Source: DATHGT01 sp035317605
GTDB lineage: Bacteria; Methylomirabilota; Methylomirabilia; Rokubacteriales; CSP1-6
Assembly: GCA_035317605.1 (NCBI GenBank)
Contig: DATHGT010000005.1
Location: 1 to 15,365, forward strand
Direction: 5' to 3'
DNA length: 15,365 nt
Every line of letters begins with the position of its first letter. The first letter of the stretch is position 1. Under the pieces are notes generated by a model. It saw only the letters and a program-made list of their open reading frames with translations, was not told the DNA's origin and did not search any database. A program made the translations under genes and the position numbers. Positions 13,616 to 15,365 of this stretch are shown one piece after another.

Positions 13616-14694
13616 AGATCGCGCTGATCGCGCGGCCGCTGGCGTTTCACGGCGGCGTCGAGCGCGCGACGGCCGGCCTCGTCGAGGCGCTGGTGGCGCG
13701 AGGCCATGACGTGCACCTCTTGAGTCCCGGCGCAACGATCGCCCCCGCCGGCGTGACGCTGCATCGCCTGCGGCTGCCGCGGCTGCCCGCCACCGCCCGC
13801 GTGCTCGCCCTGGCCGCTCTCGCGGGGCGCGCGGTGGCGGCCGGACGATGGGACGTGGTGCAGAGTCACGAGCGGACGCTGCGCCAGCACGTCTACCGCG
13901 CCGGCGAGGGCTGCCACCGGGCCTATCTCGCCAGCGGCGCGTCCTCGCGCCCGCGCATGATCTACGATCGCGTCGTGCAGGCCCTGGAGGCGCGCGTGTT
14001 CGCCGCCACGCCGCGCCTCGTGGCCATCGCCCGCCAGGGCCAGCGCGAGATCGAGAGACTCTTCGGCATCGGCGAGCCGCGGGTACGCGTGATCTACAAC
14101 GGCGTCGATCTCGAGCGCTTCCATCCCGATCGCGCGGCCGCCCAGCGCGCGCCGGCCCGCGGCGAGGCGGGAATCGACGGCGACGAGCCCGTGCTGCTGT
14201 TCGCGGGCAGCGGGTACGAGCGCAAGGGATTGGCCACGGCGATCGAGGCGTTGCCGCGACTGGACCACGCGCGATTGATCGTCGTCGGCCGTGGCGACGA
14301 GACCCGCTACCGACGGTTGGCGACCGCCCTCGGCGTGTCCGATCGCGTCGCCTGGCTCGGGCTTCGTCGTGACCTCGAGCGCTGGTACGGCGCGGCGGAC
14401 CTGCTCGTGCTGCCCACGCGCTACGAGCCGTTCGGCAACGTCCACCTCGAAGCGCTCGCCTCCGGTCTGGCCGTGGTGACGACCACGGCGGCGGGCGGAG
14501 CGGAAGTGGTCGAGGAGGGCAAGAACGGGGCGGTGATCGCGCCGGGCGACGCGCGCGCGCTGGCCAACGCGGTCTCGACGCTCCTGGGCGAGAACCGGGG
14601 CGCCCTCGCCGAGGCGGCGCGGCGCGCCGCCGAGCCCTACACTCACCAGAAGCAAGCGGAGGCATTCGAGCGTCTCTACCGGGAATTTCCTTGA
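13612..14694 (+). CDS. WaaG-like LPS core glycosyltransferase (GT4)
   Basis: A 360-residue GT4 enzyme most like WaaG/RfaG, which in E. coli adds the first outer-core glucose to HepII. WaaG-like features are FHGGVERATAGLVEALVARGHDVHLL (12-18 plus following) and SHERTLRQHVYRAGEGCHR at 85-103, resembling the E. coli SHER...YRAGDGVHR block. Next come VRVIYNGVDLERFHP, LLFAGSGYERKGLATAIEAL, LIVVGRGDE and a complete E272-x7-E280 (EPFGNVHLEALASGLAVVTT). Length matches WaaG (about 374). The sugar transferred may not be glucose, so no gene symbol is assigned. It begins in an ATGA overlap and ends in TTGA, whose bases also form the -35 box of the next promoter. It follows the heptosyltransferase, which would make its acceptor. 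Confidence 0.85.
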   Translation: MKIALIARPLAFHGGVERATAGLVEALVARGHDVHLLSPGATIAPAGVTLHRLRLPRLPATARVLALAALAGRAVAAGRWDVVQSHERTLRQHVYRAGEGCHRAYLASGASSRPRMIYDRVVQALEARVFAATPRLVAIARQGQREIERLFGIGEPRVRVIYNGVDLERFHPDRAAAQRAPARGEAGIDGDEPVLLFAGSGYERKGLATAIEALPRLDHARLIVVGRGDETRYRRLATALGVSDRVAWLGLRRDLERWYGAADLLVLPTRYEPFGNVHLEALASGLAVVTTTAAGGAEVVEEGKNGAVIAPGDARALANAVSTLLGENRGALAEAARRAAEPYTHQKQAEAFERLYREFP

Positions 14695-14719
14695 GAAATC
14701 CAAGGGTTCACCGTAGACT
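14691..14719 (+). promoter_or_regulatory. Putative sigma70-type promoter for a leaderless gmhB transcript
   Basis: TTGAGA (14691-14696), 17 nt, then TAGACT (14714-14719) is a good match to TTGACA-N17-TATAAT. The -10 box ends 6 nt before the GTG at 14726, so transcription would begin at or next to the start codon. No purine-rich Shine-Dalgarno is correctly placed in the 31-nt gap, which agrees with a leaderless message. The -35 box overlaps the stop codon of the upstream glycosyltransferase. It is the clearest promoter-like sequence noticed in the window. Confidence 0.55.
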
Positions 14720-14725
14720 TCCGGC

Positions 14726-15365
14726 GTGGCGCGGCGACCGGCCGTCTTCATCGATCGCGACGGAACCCTCACCGAAGAAGTCGGTTACGTGAATCATCCG
14801 AGCCGGCTCCGGCTGCTCCCGCGGTCCGCGGAAGCCGTCCGTCGGCTCAACGAGGCCGGGATCGCGGCGGTCGTGGCGACCAACCAGGCGGGGATCGCGC
14901 GCGGCTACTTCACCGAAGAACTCATGCACGCCGTTCATGAACGGCTCGTCGAGACGCTCAAGGACGCCGGCGCTCATCTCGACGGCCTCTACGTCTGCCC
15001 CCACCATCCCACCGAGGGCATGCCCCCGTTCCGGGCCGACTGCGACTGTCGCAAGCCCAAGCCGGGACTGCTCCTGCGCGCCGCCCGTGACCTCGACCTC
15101 GATCTCGGCGCGTCGACGATGGTCGGCGACAAGGCCTCGGACCTCCTGGTCGCGCCCGCGGTGGGGGCCCACGCCGTGCTCGTGCTCACCGGCTACGGCC
15201 AGGGCGAGTGGGAGTATCAGCGAGAACACTTTTCGGTGACTCCCGATCACGTGGCCGCCGACCTCCTGGACGCCGTCGACTGGGTGATCGGCGGGATGCG
15301 CACACGCGTTGGCGAGGTAGGGGGGGAACCAGATGGGATGCGCACACGCGTTGGGGAGGTATGGG
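14726..15365 (+). CDS. gmhB: HAD-family heptose-bisphosphate phosphatase GmhB (3' end outside window)
   Basis: A HAD-superfamily histidinol-phosphatase-like enzyme matching GmhB, which removes the 7-phosphate from D-glycero-D-manno-heptose 1,7-bisphosphate on the way to ADP-heptose. FIDRDGTLTEEVGYV carries the nucleophile and acid Asp pair D10/D12. ATNQAGIARGYF is motif II. The GmhB/HisB zinc loop is C91-x-H93 with C106-x-C108 (CPHHP...CDCRKPKPG), and motif IV is VGDKASDL (D135, D139). The only usable start is GTG 14726: an in-frame TAG lies at 14714 and the next GTG would lose the DxD motif. The catalytic domain should end near residue 188 (about 15290), but the frame stays open to the window edge through a 14-residue repeat starting GMRTRVGEV. 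It supplies heptose for the WaaF-like enzyme. The E. coli protein is 191 aa. Confidence 0.9.
   Translation, partial: MARRPAVFIDRDGTLTEEVGYVNHPSRLRLLPRSAEAVRRLNEAGIAAVVATNQAGIARGYFTEELMHAVHERLVETLKDAGAHLDGLYVCPHHPTEGMPPFRADCDCRKPKPGLLLRAARDLDLDLGASTMVGDKASDLLVAPAVGAHAVLVLTGYGQGEWEYQREHFSVTPDHVAADLLDAVDWVIGGMRTRVGEVGGEPDGMRTRVGEVW
15293..15365 (+). repeat. 42-nt tandem direct repeat (second copy cut by window end)
   Basis: The unit starting GGGATGCGCACACGCGTTGG occurs at 15293 and again at 15335, exactly 42 nt apart. The second copy is visible for 31 nt with two mismatches (GGC/GGG and G/T after GAGGTA). Because 42 is a multiple of three, it keeps the gmhB frame and would add repeated GMRTRVGEV peptides. 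It may instead mark the start of a non-coding repeat array running out of the window. The number of copies cannot be seen. Confidence 0.75.

Noticed and set aside
12449..14665. Very long minus-strand open frame (738 codons) and similar ones at 13093-14772, 2799-4037 and 11340-12449.
   Set aside because: They are antisense to well-supported genes and have low-complexity Arg/Ala/Gly/Pro or His/Asp-rich translations with no recognisable domains. Long stop-free antisense frames are expected at this GC content.
14685..14699. Small inverted repeat ATTTC/GAAAT around the end of the WaaG-like gene as a possible terminator.
   Set aside because: Only a 5-bp AT-rich stem with no T-run, and it overlaps the promoter-like sequence; too weak to call.
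14937..15239. Forward open frame starting ATG 14937 inside gmhB.
   Set aside because: A different frame from the gmhB frame, with a Ser/Arg/Pro-rich shadow translation; the HAD motifs are all in the frame beginning GTG 14726.
15293..15365. 42-nt repeat as the edge of a CRISPR array.
   Set aside because: The copies are directly tandem with no unique spacer pattern, only two are visible, and the repeat stays in the gmhB reading frame. No cas gene is present.

Overview
The window is a very GC-rich, tightly packed stretch of chromosome from a diderm (LPS-producing) bacterium. All genes are on the + strand. Together they form the lipid A / LPS inner-core assembly operon, attached to the end of the outer-membrane protein assembly genes bamA and ompH/skp. 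The set (LpxI rather than LpxH, a Gfo/Idh oxidoreductase between lpxA and lpxI, a DUF374 acyltransferase, a WaaF-type heptosyltransferase) together with the high GC suggests an uncultured non-model lineage such as Rokubacteria/Methylomirabilota or a deltaproteobacterial relative. That placement is inference; no 16S rRNA or other taxonomic marker is present.

Layout. 1-1075: the 3' end of bamA, then ompH/skp. 1080-6150: lpxD, lpxA, a Gfo/Idh oxidoreductase, lpxI and lpxB, which carry UDP-GlcNAc to the lipid A disaccharide 1-phosphate (lpxC and fabZ are not here). 6147-9257: a DUF374 (LpxJ-like) acyltransferase, waaA (Kdo transferase) and lpxK (4'-kinase), which complete Kdo-lipid A. 9242-14694: a WaaF-like heptosyltransferase and four GT4 glycosyltransferases, the last WaaG-like, which would build the core. 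14726 to the window end: a GmhB-type heptose-bisphosphate phosphatase, open at the 3' edge, which supplies the heptose that the WaaF-like enzyme transfers.

Most junctions are start/stop overlaps of 1, 4, 14, 16 or 22 nt, so the genes are very probably cotranscribed and translationally coupled. The longer gaps are 10 nt before ompH, 70 nt before waaA and 31 nt before gmhB. The last holds a recognisable promoter placed for a leaderless GTG start. No stretch over 300 bases lacks a gene. No RNA gene, insertion sequence, phage gene or CRISPR array is visible.

This is mostly a recognisable housekeeping LPS locus, not an obviously new system. The points worth a second look are: an LpxA that lacks the usual HQF active-site motif and sits next to a possible GnnA-type oxidoreductase; the nested inverted repeats forming the C-terminal tail of LpxB; the absence of fabZ and msbA from their common places; the degenerate EX7E motifs in two of the GT4 enzymes; the putative leaderless promoter of gmhB; and a 42-nt in-frame tandem repeat at the window edge.
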